Of a DNA stretch of 64,000 bases, positions 37,052 through 46,163 are shown one piece after another. The position numbers and the translations under genes are program-made. Each line of letters begins with the position of its first letter. Position 1 is the first letter of the stretch. The stretch covers positions 124,001-188,000 of the forward strand of contig NZ_JADVKT010000001.1 of the NCBI RefSeq assembly GCF_016508255.1. Direction: 5' to 3'. The notes under the pieces were generated by a model. That model was not told where the DNA came from, did not search any database, and saw only the letters and a program-made list of their open reading frames with translations. The DNA comes from Acinetobacter calcoaceticus. GTDB taxonomy: Bacteria; Pseudomonadota; Gammaproteobacteria; Pseudomonadales; Moraxellaceae.

Positions 37052-38209
37052 ATGAGCCATTTTCAATTTCAAACTGTTCCGAATATCATCTCTGGCTTAG
37101 GCTCTATACAAGAATTACAGAATGTTTTAGCACAAAAAGGTTACGGTAAATTATTACTAGTGACCGATGCAGGAATGATCAAAAATCAGCTACAGCTACC
37201 CATTCTCAAAATTTTAGATACGCTCAATATTGAATATGTTACTTATGCTGATGTTCAGGCTGACCCGCCAGAACAAGTCGTTTTAGATGCAGCCAATTAT
37301 GCAAAACAGCAAAATGTAGATGCCATTATTGGTTTTGGCGGTGGTAGTTCTTTAGATGTTGCAAAAGTAATCGCTTTGCTTGCCCACCCTAACCAAACTC
37401 AAAGTTTGCAAGAGATGTATGGCGTAAACCAAGTAACAACCACTCGCCTTCCACTTATTTTAATTCCAACGACAGCCGGCACAGGCTCAGAAGTGACACC
37501 AATCTCAATTGTGACCACTGGTGAGACGACCAAAATGGGAATTGTCTCTCCGGTACTATATGCGGATACAGCTATTTTAGATGCAAACTTCACCCAAAAT
37601 CTTCCGGCACATATTACTGCTGCCACAGGTATTGATGCGATGGTGCATGCGATTGAGGCATATACCTCTAAGCACAAAAAAAATATTTATACCGATATTT
37701 TAGCAAAACATGCGCTTAAATTACTGAACCATAATTTACCGAAAGTTCTTAAAAACGGGAATGACTTAGAAGCAAGGCAAAATATGCTTTTCGGTTCGAT
37801 GCTCGCAGGTCAAGCATTTGCAAACTCGCCCGTTGCCGCTGTGCATGCTTTAGCATATCCACTTGGCGGGCATTTTCATCTATCGCACGGCCATACCAAT
37901 GCATTAGTGTTAGTTGAAGTATTAAAATTTAATGCACCAAATGCCAAGCAATATTATGCAGAACTTATGCAATGGCTCGATCCATATAGTAATGGCAGCA
38001 CAGATGGTTTATGCGATTTGTTTATTGACCATATGCAAAATCACTTAGACCGTAGTGGTTTAACCTTAAAACTTAAAGATCTAGGTATTGATGAGTCCAA
38101 CCTACCTCTGCTTGCTCAAGATGCTATGTTGCAAACTCGCTTACTGCAAAATAACCCACGTGACATGACAGAGGCTGCTGCTTTAGCAATTTATCAGGCG
38201 ATTCATTGA
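37052..38209 (+). CDS. Iron-containing alcohol dehydrogenase
   Basis: A 385-residue group III alcohol dehydrogenase. Features are LLVTDAGMIKN, the NAD loop IGFGGGSSLDVAKV, TTAGTGSEVTP, the metal-binding region GIDAMVHAIEAYTS and the histidines of HFHLSHGHTNALV. It interconverts alcohols and aldehydes with NAD(P), probably with Fe or Zn. Of three nearby in-frame ATGs (37025, 37046, 37052) the last has the best AGGA spacing. The stop codon overlaps the thioesterase start by one base (TGATG). Substrate unknown. Confidence 0.9.
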   Translation: MSHFQFQTVPNIISGLGSIQELQNVLAQKGYGKLLLVTDAGMIKNQLQLPILKILDTLNIEYVTYADVQADPPEQVVLDAANYAKQQNVDAIIGFGGGSSLDVAKVIALLAHPNQTQSLQEMYGVNQVTTTRLPLILIPTTAGTGSEVTPISIVTTGETTKMGIVSPVLYADTAILDANFTQNLPAHITAATGIDAMVHAIEAYTSKHKKNIYTDILAKHALKLLNHNLPKVLKNGNDLEARQNMLFGSMLAGQAFANSPVAAVHALAYPLGGHFHLSHGHTNALVLVEVLKFNAPNAKQYYAELMQWLDPYSNGSTDGLCDLFIDHMQNHLDRSGLTLKLKDLGIDESNLPLLAQDAMLQTRLLQNNPRDMTEAAALAIYQAIH

Positions 38210-38643
38210 TGACCAAACCCGTTTTAAAAACCAGAGACCAATTTAAGTTCTTTTTAGACATTCAAACTCGCTGGGCAGATAACGATATCTATGGTCATGT
38301 GAATAATGTGACTTACTATAGCTACTTTGATACGGCAGCCAATGCTTTACTCATTCAAAAAACAGGTTTTGATATTCATGAAGCAAAATCAATTGGATTA
38401 GTCGTCGATTCAGCTTGTAGCTTTTTTCAAGAGCTGTCATTTCCCGAAATTATTCAGGTAGGGGTTGCGATTGGTAAAATCGGTACAACTTCTCTGCGTT
38501 ATGAACTAGCAATCTTTAAACAAGGTCAAGATCCAGCCTCAGCTCAAGGTCATTTTGTGCATGTGTTTGTTGATCGTGAAACGCGTAAGACTGTTCCAAT
38601 ATCCCAGTCAGTTCGTGAGGTTTTAGAGAATTTTTTATTATAA
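38209..38643 (+). CDS. Acyl-CoA thioesterase, 4-hydroxybenzoyl-CoA type
   Basis: A 144-residue hot-dog thioesterase with the signature TRWADNDIYGHVNNVTYYSYFD, where the aspartate near residue 24 is the catalytic acid in this class. It is translationally coupled to the alcohol dehydrogenase. It would hydrolyse an acyl- or aryl-CoA; pairing with a dehydrogenase suggests a small catabolic or detoxifying step but no pathway can be named. A start at an upstream TTG adds one residue and is not preferred. A terminator follows immediately. Confidence 0.87.
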   Translation: MTKPVLKTRDQFKFFLDIQTRWADNDIYGHVNNVTYYSYFDTAANALLIQKTGFDIHEAKSIGLVVDSACSFFQELSFPEIIQVGVAIGKIGTTSLRYELAIFKQGQDPASAQGHFVHVFVDRETRKTVPISQSVREVLENFLL

Positions 38644-38683
38644 AAAATGAGGCAAAAAGAAAATAACTTACTCTTTTTGCCTC
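38642..38683. terminator. Terminator between thioesterase and phospholipase C
   Basis: GAGGCAAAAAG and CTTTTTGCCTC form an 11-bp stem around 13 bases. On the minus strand it is followed by six T residues, so it mainly ends the phospholipase transcript. Confidence 0.85.
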
Positions 38684-38691
38684 GTCTGAAC

Positions 38692-40920
38692 TTAGGTCAT
38701 TGCGGGGTCACTAAACGAATCTTCACCCGTTTCAACTCGACCAGCAAAACGTCGGTAATAGTACGGATCACTCTGGCTCGTGATTTCAAAATCATACCAA
38801 TGCCCTACGTCAGCTAAAGCCCAATGTTGCTTAACAACTTGGCCTGCTTTTACAGTGAGTTGTAACGGAGCATCTTTTCGGTAAGCACATGGTTTGACAG
38901 TCAATGTTGCATCCTTAGTTCCTTCATTCATGAGTTCTACATATACATCACCGTTGGCAATGTCATAACACACTCGAATTTCAGGTTTGATGCCACTATC
39001 AACAATACGTTGAGTATCCCCTTTAAAATGACGATGATAACCATTAGGGCCAAGCACCCATAAATCATAGCGGCCTAAGTTATCTTTTAAAGCATTCCAC
39101 TCATCGTCTAAGGTTTTATTCGGCTCGACAATATAACGCTTTGGAATAAGGTCCAGATTGAGCTTGTCATACACATGAAAAACAGCGGCTTGCGTACCCG
39201 TGTTAGAGAATATCAATTGCACCTTGCCATCCGCGTTACAACGCGCACTGGTATGCAACTCGTAAGGCAATGCCCGTGACAGACGTATGCCACTTTGCTG
39301 AATCGGTAACTTAATATCCGTTGGTAAAGGAACAGCTGGCAAAGCTTCTTGAGTCACTCTTAACTCATCTGCCTGCACACGTGTTTGTTTCCCGTTGAGC
39401 TGCGGTAAAACATCTGCGTTTGGAGTTTTAAAGTTAAATGCACTGGTTAAATCACCACAAATAGCACGGCGGTATGGGCTAATATTCGGCTCTTTCACAC
39501 CGAATCGTTTTTCTAGAAACATCAGCACGGAAGTATGGTCAAAAACTTGTGAATTCACCCAGCCACCACGGCTCCATGGAGAAATCACATATAACGGGAC
39601 ACGTGGACCCGGACCATAAACTCGTCCATCAGGTGTAGGCTGTGAATGGCTTCCGTCAGGTGCGGCATGGTCAAAATATTCATCCTGCATGTCGGCACTG
39701 CTTAATGTCGATTTGCCAGCGTATTGCCCATTTACAAGTCGTGATGGTGCTGATGGTGATGGTACGTGGTCAAAGTAGCCATCATTTTCATCGAAGTTGA
39801 TCAGCAGTGCTGTCTTACTCCAAACCTCTGACACCGCAGTTAACGCATCAATAATTTCCTGAATAAACCATGCTCCTTGAACTGGGCTTGAAGGGTCAGG
39901 ATGTTCACAATAAATTGATGGTGCATTAATCCAAGAGACTTGCGGTAACTTACCCTCACGAATGTCTCGTTTAAAAGCGTCGAGGTACTCTTCTGGTTTA
40001 TTACCCGGTAGCGTATTTGCAATGCCTTTATAGAGTGGATTTTTGACATTATCAGTCGCAGCATCATAGGCTTTGTAGGGTAATTTTTGTCCTGTATCTG
40101 CATAAGGTTTATTTGGCTCACCACCACTTGCAACCGGATAGCCAGACGCAATATTTGCCTTTCTAAATGAACGGAATGCACCAAGCATATTATCGCCCCA
40201 TTCATCTGGCATATTTTGATAACAAATCCAGCTTACCCCTGCGTCTTCCAAACGTTCTGCGTAAGTCTTCCATGTATAACCACGATCTGCTGTCGATGGG
40301 TTACCATCAATCCAGTCCCACTCATTGTTCACAAATGATCGTTTGGTCGGTGTTGCCCCATTTGTACCCGTTAAATGAAATGATCGGTTTGCATCTGTTC
40401 CTGTATGCATAGAACAATGATAGGCATCACAAATCGTAAAGGCATTTGCAAGCGCAAACTGATATGGAAGTTCTTTCTCTTTGAAATAACCCATGGATAT
40501 ATTGGTTTTATGGGCTGGCCAATTTGCCATACGCCCATTGTCCCAAGCCAATTGGCTGTCGTTCCACGTGTGTGGCGTACCATCTGCACGCTGTGCATTA
40601 TTGGCTGTACCATCTAAATGAAAAGGTGTTAGGACTTGCCCATTACTTCTAAGCTGTTCCCAAACACGGCGGCCACTCGGTAGAGGAATCGTAAAACGAT
40701 CAGCAAAACCTCGAACACCTTTTAACGTACCAAAATAATGATCAAAAGATCGATTTTCCTGCATTAAAATAATAACGTGTTCAACATCCTGAATAGTGCC
40801 TGTTTTATTGTTTGCAGGAATTGCTAAAGCTTTTTGAATACTAGATGGGAAAGCTGCCAATGCCGCAGCACCAAAGCCCATGTTTAAAGAATAATTTAAA
40901 AATTTACGACGTGTAATCAT
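38692..40920 (-). CDS. plc: Phosphocholine-specific phospholipase C, Tat-exported
   Basis: A 742-residue bacterial phospholipase C of the PlcH/PlcN class. The amino terminus ITRRKFLNYSL is a twin-arginine signal with a hydrophobic core and cleavage near KALAIPA. The catalytic phosphoesterase domain begins with VEHVIILMQENRSFDHYFGTL and includes FDENDGYFDHV and SPWSRGGW; carboxy-terminal DUF756 repeats occupy about residues 520-730. It cleaves phosphatidylcholine outside the cell and contributes to haemolysis and phosphate/choline gain. The ATG at 40920 is preferred over a TTG two codons earlier. A tiny lipoprotein gene lies 26 bases upstream on the same strand. Confidence 0.93.
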   Translation of the reverse strand: MITRRKFLNYSLNMGFGAAALAAFPSSIQKALAIPANNKTGTIQDVEHVIILMQENRSFDHYFGTLKGVRGFADRFTIPLPSGRRVWEQLRSNGQVLTPFHLDGTANNAQRADGTPHTWNDSQLAWDNGRMANWPAHKTNISMGYFKEKELPYQFALANAFTICDAYHCSMHTGTDANRSFHLTGTNGATPTKRSFVNNEWDWIDGNPSTADRGYTWKTYAERLEDAGVSWICYQNMPDEWGDNMLGAFRSFRKANIASGYPVASGGEPNKPYADTGQKLPYKAYDAATDNVKNPLYKGIANTLPGNKPEEYLDAFKRDIREGKLPQVSWINAPSIYCEHPDPSSPVQGAWFIQEIIDALTAVSEVWSKTALLINFDENDGYFDHVPSPSAPSRLVNGQYAGKSTLSSADMQDEYFDHAAPDGSHSQPTPDGRVYGPGPRVPLYVISPWSRGGWVNSQVFDHTSVLMFLEKRFGVKEPNISPYRRAICGDLTSAFNFKTPNADVLPQLNGKQTRVQADELRVTQEALPAVPLPTDIKLPIQQSGIRLSRALPYELHTSARCNADGKVQLIFSNTGTQAAVFHVYDKLNLDLIPKRYIVEPNKTLDDEWNALKDNLGRYDLWVLGPNGYHRHFKGDTQRIVDSGIKPEIRVCYDIANGDVYVELMNEGTKDATLTVKPCAYRKDAPLQLTVKAGQVVKQHWALADVGHWYDFEITSQSDPYYYRRFAGRVETGEDSFSDPAMT

Positions 40921-40946
40921 GATCAAGTTCTTTTTATTATTTAAAG

Positions 40947-41099
40947 TTATGGGGCACAGCGCATAACAGGCTTTTTACCTGTTTCTGGTGTATTTGAATT
41001 ATCATTTGCCGAGTCGTTGCAACCACTCAGCAGAATCGCGCTAATTAATAAAAAATACGAATATTTAAAGGAAGCTATTCCTATGCATTGCCTTTTCAT
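40947..41099 (-). CDS. Small lipoprotein (50 residues) upstream of phospholipase C
   Basis: A short frame that encodes MKRQCIGIASFKYSYFLLI, then a hydrophobic stretch ending in the lipobox LLSGC (acylated cysteine about residue 27), and a 24-residue hydrophilic tail with Asn/Asp/Thr/Pro and a final MRCAP. The lipobox, positive amino terminus and hydrophilic tail make a real lipoprotein likely. It is codirectional with plc with a 26-base gap, so the two are probably cotranscribed. No known family was recognised; the ribosome-binding site is weak. Confidence 0.68.
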   Translation of the reverse strand: MKRQCIGIASFKYSYFLLISAILLSGCNDSANDNSNTPETGKKPVMRCAP

Positions 41100-41180
41100 G
41101 ACGATGTACAATCCATTTATAATCTAAAATGGCTAACATAGAAAAGTACAATGACAGTGGCGTGACCTGAATATTTCAAT

Positions 41181-41225
41181 CCAGTGAAATATATGAAAAT
41201 TCTATTATTCTCATATTTTCACTGG
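41181..41225. terminator. Imperfect hairpin downstream of dnaX
   Basis: CCAGTGAAATATATGA and TCATATTTTCACTGG pair with small imperfections about 20 bases beyond the dnaX stop. No clear T run follows, so efficiency is uncertain. Confidence 0.5.
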
Positions 41226-41243
41226 ATCAAAACTCAAACTAGA

Positions 41244-43331
41244 TTAAGGCTTTAATTGAATGTTTTGTAATTCACCATCAAAAGTTTCAATCAAACTTTT
41301 AATGACTGGCTGTTGTTGTAATAACTCAGCTGCTCTGTGAAAGGCTTTTTCTTTGCGCGCACTTTGAATGGTATATGGTGTAGACGTATTTAAAGCACCA
41401 TATTCAACTGTAAATTGTGTATCTGGCCATTGCTCATTTAAAGCATCAATAAGGCCTTGTTGTAATTGAGTCAGCATATTTTCATATTCTTCAGGAATAT
41501 GGAAAACTGTATTGCTACCAATTTGACCTTTCATCACGCCATGCTGAGCAAGTTCTTGAACGGCTGGAGAAAGCTGACTATTTCTGAACCAATATTCCCA
41601 TTTTTCAAGTGTCCACTCGCCTTCCAAAACTTGAGGAGAAAGCTTCAAAATATCCTGAGGCATGAGCTGCCCAGTATCATTTGAACTAGATTGCGTTTCA
41701 GCTACAACATTCTCAATCACTTGTTGGGCCTGTACCAGTGACGGCTGCTCCACCATAGGTTCTAAGACTAAATCATGAGGCGTAACAGGCGTATCTTGAG
41801 TAAGTGAAAAATCAGCGCTAGGCGTTTCAAATAAACCTATAGGCTCAGCAGTGAAAGCTGGTTCTGGTTCAATATTTTTAGCGATGGTTTCGGCTTGAAC
41901 TTGTGCAATTTTTTGCTCTGGTACAGGAATGAAATCTTCCTCCAGAACACTAATTGTTTCGTGAACAGGTGCTGACTCAAACCCAATGAGCTCATGATGA
42001 TTTGGGTCAAAAACCATTAAATCCTGATTAGGCCGTGGTTCAGGTTCAGGTTCAGGTTCAGGTTCAGGTTCAGGTTCAGGTTCAGGTTCAGGTTCAGGTT
42101 CAACCATAGCGGGTTGGATAATAACTTCAACAGGTTGAACAGCATTAGGCGGAGCAATATCTTGGGATATTTGCTGTGCTTCATGATTCACAACAGCCAC
42201 TTGCTCACTTTGCTGAACAGGCGCTGATACCACAATTTCATTAGGAGCTAAAGGACGGAATGCCAATAAGCGTAAAACGCACATTTCAAAACCTTGCTCT
42301 TGCGTTACAGCAAGTTGCAAGTCTGAGCGTCCTTTACATGCAATTTGGTAATAAAGCTGCAAATCTTGAGCAGAAATCAGCTTAGACAGTTGCATGATTT
42401 TGCGATTGATTTCTTCGCTATATTTTAAGCTCAAATCAGGCAAATATTGCAAAATAGCCAATTCATGCAATGTCGAAATCAACTGATCAAGCACAAGTGA
42501 AACATCTAATGCTTGATGTCTAAATTGCAATAAAAGCTGGCTCACTTTTTCACGTTGGTTCTGATGAATTGCTAAAATCAAATCATAGATAATAGTTCGG
42601 TCAATCAGGCCCAGCATTTCTTTAACATCTTGATGCTGTACAGCACCCTGACCATAAGCAATTGCTTGGTCGGTCAAAGACAAGGCATCACGTAAGGAAC
42701 CTTGAGCGGATTCGGCAATCTGCCAAATTGCATCTTGCTCGGCTGCAATTTGTTCTTTTTCAAGAATCACCCCAAGATGCTTTGTAATTTCATCAACCGC
42801 TAGTGGTCGTAAGGTAAATTGTAAGCAACGTGAAATGACTGTAATCGGTAATTTTTGCGGGTCAGTCGTTGCAAAAAGAAACTTAACGTGTTCTGGGGGT
42901 TCTTCGAGTGTTTTTAATAACGCATTAAAGGAATGCGTAGACAACATGTGTACTTCGTCAATCAGGTAAACTTTAAAACGCCCTTGCGTCGGCGCATAAG
43001 GAACGTTGTCTAAAAGTTCACGCGTATCTTCTACTTTAGTTCGTGATGCAGCGTCGATTTCAATCAGGTCAATAAAACGGCCTTCATTTACTGCTTTACA
43101 CGTTGCGCATACTTCACAAGGTGTAGAAGTTACACCAGTTTCACAGTTCAAACACTTGGCTAAAATACGTGCAATTGTGGTTTTACCCACCCCACGCGTT
43201 CCTGTAAATAAATAAGCATGATGAAGACGGCCACGTTCCAATGCACTACTTAATGCACGAGAAACATGGTTTTGCCCCACTAACTCATTGAAATTACGTG
43301 GACGGTATTTTCTAGCAAGTACTTGATACAT
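41244..43331 (-). CDS. dnaX: DNA polymerase III subunits tau/gamma
   Basis: A 695-residue clamp-loader ATPase. Walker A GTRGVGKTT near 45, a zinc-binding cysteine set (CLNCETG, CEVCATC), Walker B LIDEVHML near 125 and the sensor ATTDPQKLP are present. The ATPase core and collar fill about 1-365; a long acidic linker follows and carries eleven Glu-Pro repeats (about 411-432), then the tau carboxy-terminal domain that contacts polymerase and helicase. No slippery A-rich heptamer was found for programmed frameshifting to gamma. It is essential for replication. It lies between plc and cpaB, all on the minus strand. Confidence 0.95.
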   Translation of the reverse strand: MYQVLARKYRPRNFNELVGQNHVSRALSSALERGRLHHAYLFTGTRGVGKTTIARILAKCLNCETGVTSTPCEVCATCKAVNEGRFIDLIEIDAASRTKVEDTRELLDNVPYAPTQGRFKVYLIDEVHMLSTHSFNALLKTLEEPPEHVKFLFATTDPQKLPITVISRCLQFTLRPLAVDEITKHLGVILEKEQIAAEQDAIWQIAESAQGSLRDALSLTDQAIAYGQGAVQHQDVKEMLGLIDRTIIYDLILAIHQNQREKVSQLLLQFRHQALDVSLVLDQLISTLHELAILQYLPDLSLKYSEEINRKIMQLSKLISAQDLQLYYQIACKGRSDLQLAVTQEQGFEMCVLRLLAFRPLAPNEIVVSAPVQQSEQVAVVNHEAQQISQDIAPPNAVQPVEVIIQPAMVEPEPEPEPEPEPEPEPEPEPEPRPNQDLMVFDPNHHELIGFESAPVHETISVLEEDFIPVPEQKIAQVQAETIAKNIEPEPAFTAEPIGLFETPSADFSLTQDTPVTPHDLVLEPMVEQPSLVQAQQVIENVVAETQSSSNDTGQLMPQDILKLSPQVLEGEWTLEKWEYWFRNSQLSPAVQELAQHGVMKGQIGSNTVFHIPEEYENMLTQLQQGLIDALNEQWPDTQFTVEYGALNTSTPYTIQSARKEKAFHRAAELLQQQPVIKSLIETFDGELQNIQLKP
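42037..42102. repeat. Hexanucleotide tandem repeat (GGTTCA)11 inside dnaX
   Basis: Eleven perfect copies of GGTTCA on the plus strand encode an uninterrupted Glu-Pro run in the DnaX linker. The unit is a multiple of three, so copy-number change alters linker length without shifting the frame. Confidence 0.95.
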
Positions 43332-43454
43332 GTATGCTCCTTTTTACAGGCTTAAGCATACTTTGTTTTTAAAAGAGTGTGAACGCATAAAGCTCATATC
43401 CGTACAGATAAACTGCGAACTGACCTCTTTTCTCTACAAGAACCATTTATTTAT

Positions 43455-44090
43455 CTAAGGATGATCATGATGTAACTCCTGATCGATGATGCCCTCATCC
43501 ATCGCTTGCACCAGTCCAACACCATCCTTAATTTCAGCCGAATAATTTCCTTTCTCGGTAAAAATTTGCATGATCGTGTAGTGATCTTTTTGACTTTGAG
43601 TAATGGTAAAAAAATTCTGATTCGGATCACCCTGATCAAATTTTCCAGTCCATCGAACAATATCTTGGTCAACAGGTTCGATCTCTACAATCTTCCCTGT
43701 ACGATTAATGCCATATTCCAACATTTGAAACTTAACAGTGTCACCCACTTTTTTAAGTTCAATCACATTGGGATCATATTTAATCACCATGCCTTGAGCA
43801 TTTTTAATTAGTGGAAAGTTAACACTAGAAGGCAGTTGATCCTTCTCAATTTCATTAAAAAAAATTTGTTGCTGAGACAATCTTTCTTTTTCTGGCGGAC
43901 TCAAATTCAGCATGTTTTGACGAGCAAAACCGTTCTTATTTTCAACTTTGCTTAAGCCAACTTCATCTTTCTGGCTATTTACAGATGACGTTAAGGCAGA
44001 AGAGCTTTGCTGTGAAAAAGCAAACCAGATTAAAACTGCTAACGCCACACAAGCGATAGCAGTTCCTATTAACAATTTATTTTTCTTCAT
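43455..44090 (-). CDS. cpaB: CpaB, membrane-bound chaperone for the secreted protease CpaA
   Basis: A 211-residue protein with a short cytoplasmic start (MKKNK), one membrane helix (GTAIACVALAVLIWFAF) and a periplasmic part. Its position directly after cpaA and this topology match CpaB, known in Acinetobacter as the dedicated inner-membrane-anchored chaperone that stabilises CpaA before type II secretion. The end is His-rich (LHHDHP). It starts 22 bases after the cpaA stop. Identification rests mainly on the partner gene and architecture. Confidence 0.82.
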   Translation of the reverse strand: MKKNKLLIGTAIACVALAVLIWFAFSQQSSSALTSSVNSQKDEVGLSKVENKNGFARQNMLNLSPPEKERLSQQQIFFNEIEKDQLPSSVNFPLIKNAQGMVIKYDPNVIELKKVGDTVKFQMLEYGINRTGKIVEIEPVDQDIVRWTGKFDQGDPNQNFFTITQSQKDHYTIMQIFTEKGNYSAEIKDGVGLVQAMDEGIIDQELHHDHP

Positions 44091-44112
44091 TATTTACGGC
44101 TAAAAATAGAGA

Positions 44113-45894
44113 TTAGTTATATAGAGAAATTTTTTGTGCATTTAGGTTAATGACACTGACAGCATCAATTTTTCCTTCTTCACCCAAACGAACACCATAT
44201 TTAGGGTTGTATAGGTATGGGCTTGAGTAAAAATTAATATTATTACCACCCATCGCGGTACTTCCTAAAGGATGGGCAAAACCCGAACCAATATTGGTTG
44301 AACCATTATGATATAGACCAAGATTGTGCCCGACTTCATGGCGCATGGCCGCGAAAGAACAACCTGCGATATCATTTGCTCCAATCATGTTATATGCAGA
44401 AGCATTGATCCACGCCCAACCGCAACCACCGTCACCGGGTTCATTACCTTGATAATAGACACCGTCTGCCAATACACGTTTTCGCTCATTTTGTACCGTC
44501 GTATCATCTCGCCCAGTAGAAATAGCTTCTTTTAAAGTGGCAGCAGGGATTTTATAGTTTAAATAACCCACCTCTCTTAAGTAAAAACGTGCATTTGAAT
44601 TTTCAGCAGTTAAATTCGTTAAATTTACCCCTTCGATCATTCTAAGTTTGGCAGCACTCTCTCCTAAAATTGAATTTACTTCAGGACTAGAAACCAACAG
44701 CATATCAATTGTATAACTATCTACTGCCCAGCCTTGAGCCGTATAAACAAAACGGCGGTTTTCACCATTTTTAATTATCGAAGACAAACCATTAGCAGCA
44801 TTAATATAGGTGTCTGCCGATGCACTCGACACAATAACCACCTTGTCCCCAACTTGAGCTTTAGCTGGTAGTTGCAAGGTCGACTGCCAATTTGATGTAG
44901 ACAGCTTCACCTTTAAAACGGGCTCAGCCATATTCGGTAAAGTTGCAGGAATTGTCGCTGTTGAATCAATCACCTTTGTTGGTGCAGAGATCAGTTGCCA
45001 ATATGCTTTGTCACTTACATACATAAACTCATATTGATCGCCTGTTTTAAGCGTTAAGGTCGCTTGGCTATTAATATTGGTATTATTAATTTTTGCAGAC
45101 CAAGTCGCAGTCGACTTGATAATAATTCTATCCCGATCATTTGCAGTCGTAGGAAGAGTAAAATTGGAAACCCAATTTCCATCTCCAAATGAGATTTCCG
45201 TTAACGGGCTACTTACCGATGCTAAAGAGGTTCCAATCTGCTGTACATTTAACTTCTGAGGTTTAATATATTCTGGTACCCATTTCCCTAAAGCAGAATA
45301 ATATTTAAACCAATATTCAGACCCACTTTTTAATGAAAAACTACTTGGAAATAATAAATTTGTTTTGTCGATCTCTGAACTTACACTGGCAGTAGAAACA
45401 ATTTGTACTGTTGTTCCATCACGTACATCACTTGGTAATGCAATAGTCTGTGCCCATTTACCATCTTGAATGAGTACTTTTTGAATTGATGCAGTGGTTA
45501 AAGCCACTATTTCATAGTTAGTCCCATTAGTAGGACTAACCGTCGATAACTGAGCGATCCATTTATTTTGACTACTATTAAATACAAACTGGTAATTATC
45601 ACCAGAGTTTATTTTTAATACTTCTAATGGAATATTGGTATTTGAAGTATCTAAATAGCTACTATAACCAGCACTAGAACGGATTGTAATTTTGTCTAAA
45701 TTATTCGCGCTTGATGGCAAAGATAGATTTTTAGTCCAATTTCCATTCGCTAACGAAAATTCTAAATCTGGATAACCAGATGGAATTACTCCACTATTAT
45801 TATTCTGATTTGGTGAAATTACAGTTGCAGCATATACAAGTGAAGATGCAACAATTGCGCCGATAATGAATGATGTTTTCAATTTAAAATTCAC
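44113..45894 (-). CDS. cpaA: CpaA, type II-secreted zinc metalloprotease
   Basis: A 593-residue secreted endopeptidase. A signal peptide (core FIIGAIVASSLVYA) is followed by about four tandem repeat domains of ~95 residues, each with a pattern like GNWVSNFTLP / DRIIIKSTA / LKSGDQYEF, then the protease domain with HEVGHNLGLYH (H519, H523, H529) and a Met-turn STAMGG. CpaA of A. nosocomialis and some A. baumannii cleaves O-glycosylated host proteins such as coagulation factors and CD55. A GTG start at 45894 is chosen because AAAGAGG lies five bases before it and the signal peptide starts there. No long upstream ATG exists. Confidence 0.92.
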   Translation of the reverse strand: MNFKLKTSFIIGAIVASSLVYAATVISPNQNNNSGVIPSGYPDLEFSLANGNWTKNLSLPSSANNLDKITIRSSAGYSSYLDTSNTNIPLEVLKINSGDNYQFVFNSSQNKWIAQLSTVSPTNGTNYEIVALTTASIQKVLIQDGKWAQTIALPSDVRDGTTVQIVSTASVSSEIDKTNLLFPSSFSLKSGSEYWFKYYSALGKWVPEYIKPQKLNVQQIGTSLASVSSPLTEISFGDGNWVSNFTLPTTANDRDRIIIKSTATWSAKINNTNINSQATLTLKTGDQYEFMYVSDKAYWQLISAPTKVIDSTATIPATLPNMAEPVLKVKLSTSNWQSTLQLPAKAQVGDKVVIVSSASADTYINAANGLSSIIKNGENRRFVYTAQGWAVDSYTIDMLLVSSPEVNSILGESAAKLRMIEGVNLTNLTAENSNARFYLREVGYLNYKIPAATLKEAISTGRDDTTVQNERKRVLADGVYYQGNEPGDGGCGWAWINASAYNMIGANDIAGCSFAAMRHEVGHNLGLYHNGSTNIGSGFAHPLGSTAMGGNNINFYSSPYLYNPKYGVRLGEEGKIDAVSVINLNAQKISLYN

Positions 45895-46113
45895 AGCAGC
45901 CTCTTTTATTTGTTTTTTAGAATCATGCAAAAAGCACAGTAGCAAATGATTTTTTTATAGTCAATTTTTGATCGATTATTTTTTTATTAAATTTCAAATA
46001 CATGATTACTGAATCATTTTGAAATAAAAATATGAAAGTTATTAAAGAATATTTTTTATGCGAACTAAATAACCAGAAACATTTCAATATGGGCAAAATA
46101 CCAAAAAGCTTTT

Positions 46114-46151
46114 AAGGATAAAAAGAAAGGAAACTCTCGCTTTTTATCCTT
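46114..46151. terminator. Terminator after the DHA2 efflux gene
   Basis: AAGGATAAAAAG and CTTTTTATCCTT form a 12-bp stem 13 bases past the MFS stop. A T run on the minus side is weak, so confidence is moderate. Confidence 0.7.
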
Positions 46152-46163
46152 TATTTTAGTTTT

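Noticed and set aside
41244..43331. Programmed frameshift producing gamma from dnaX
   Set aside because: The only A-rich run in the linker region (AAAAAATTG) is not in the frame needed for a slippery heptamer.
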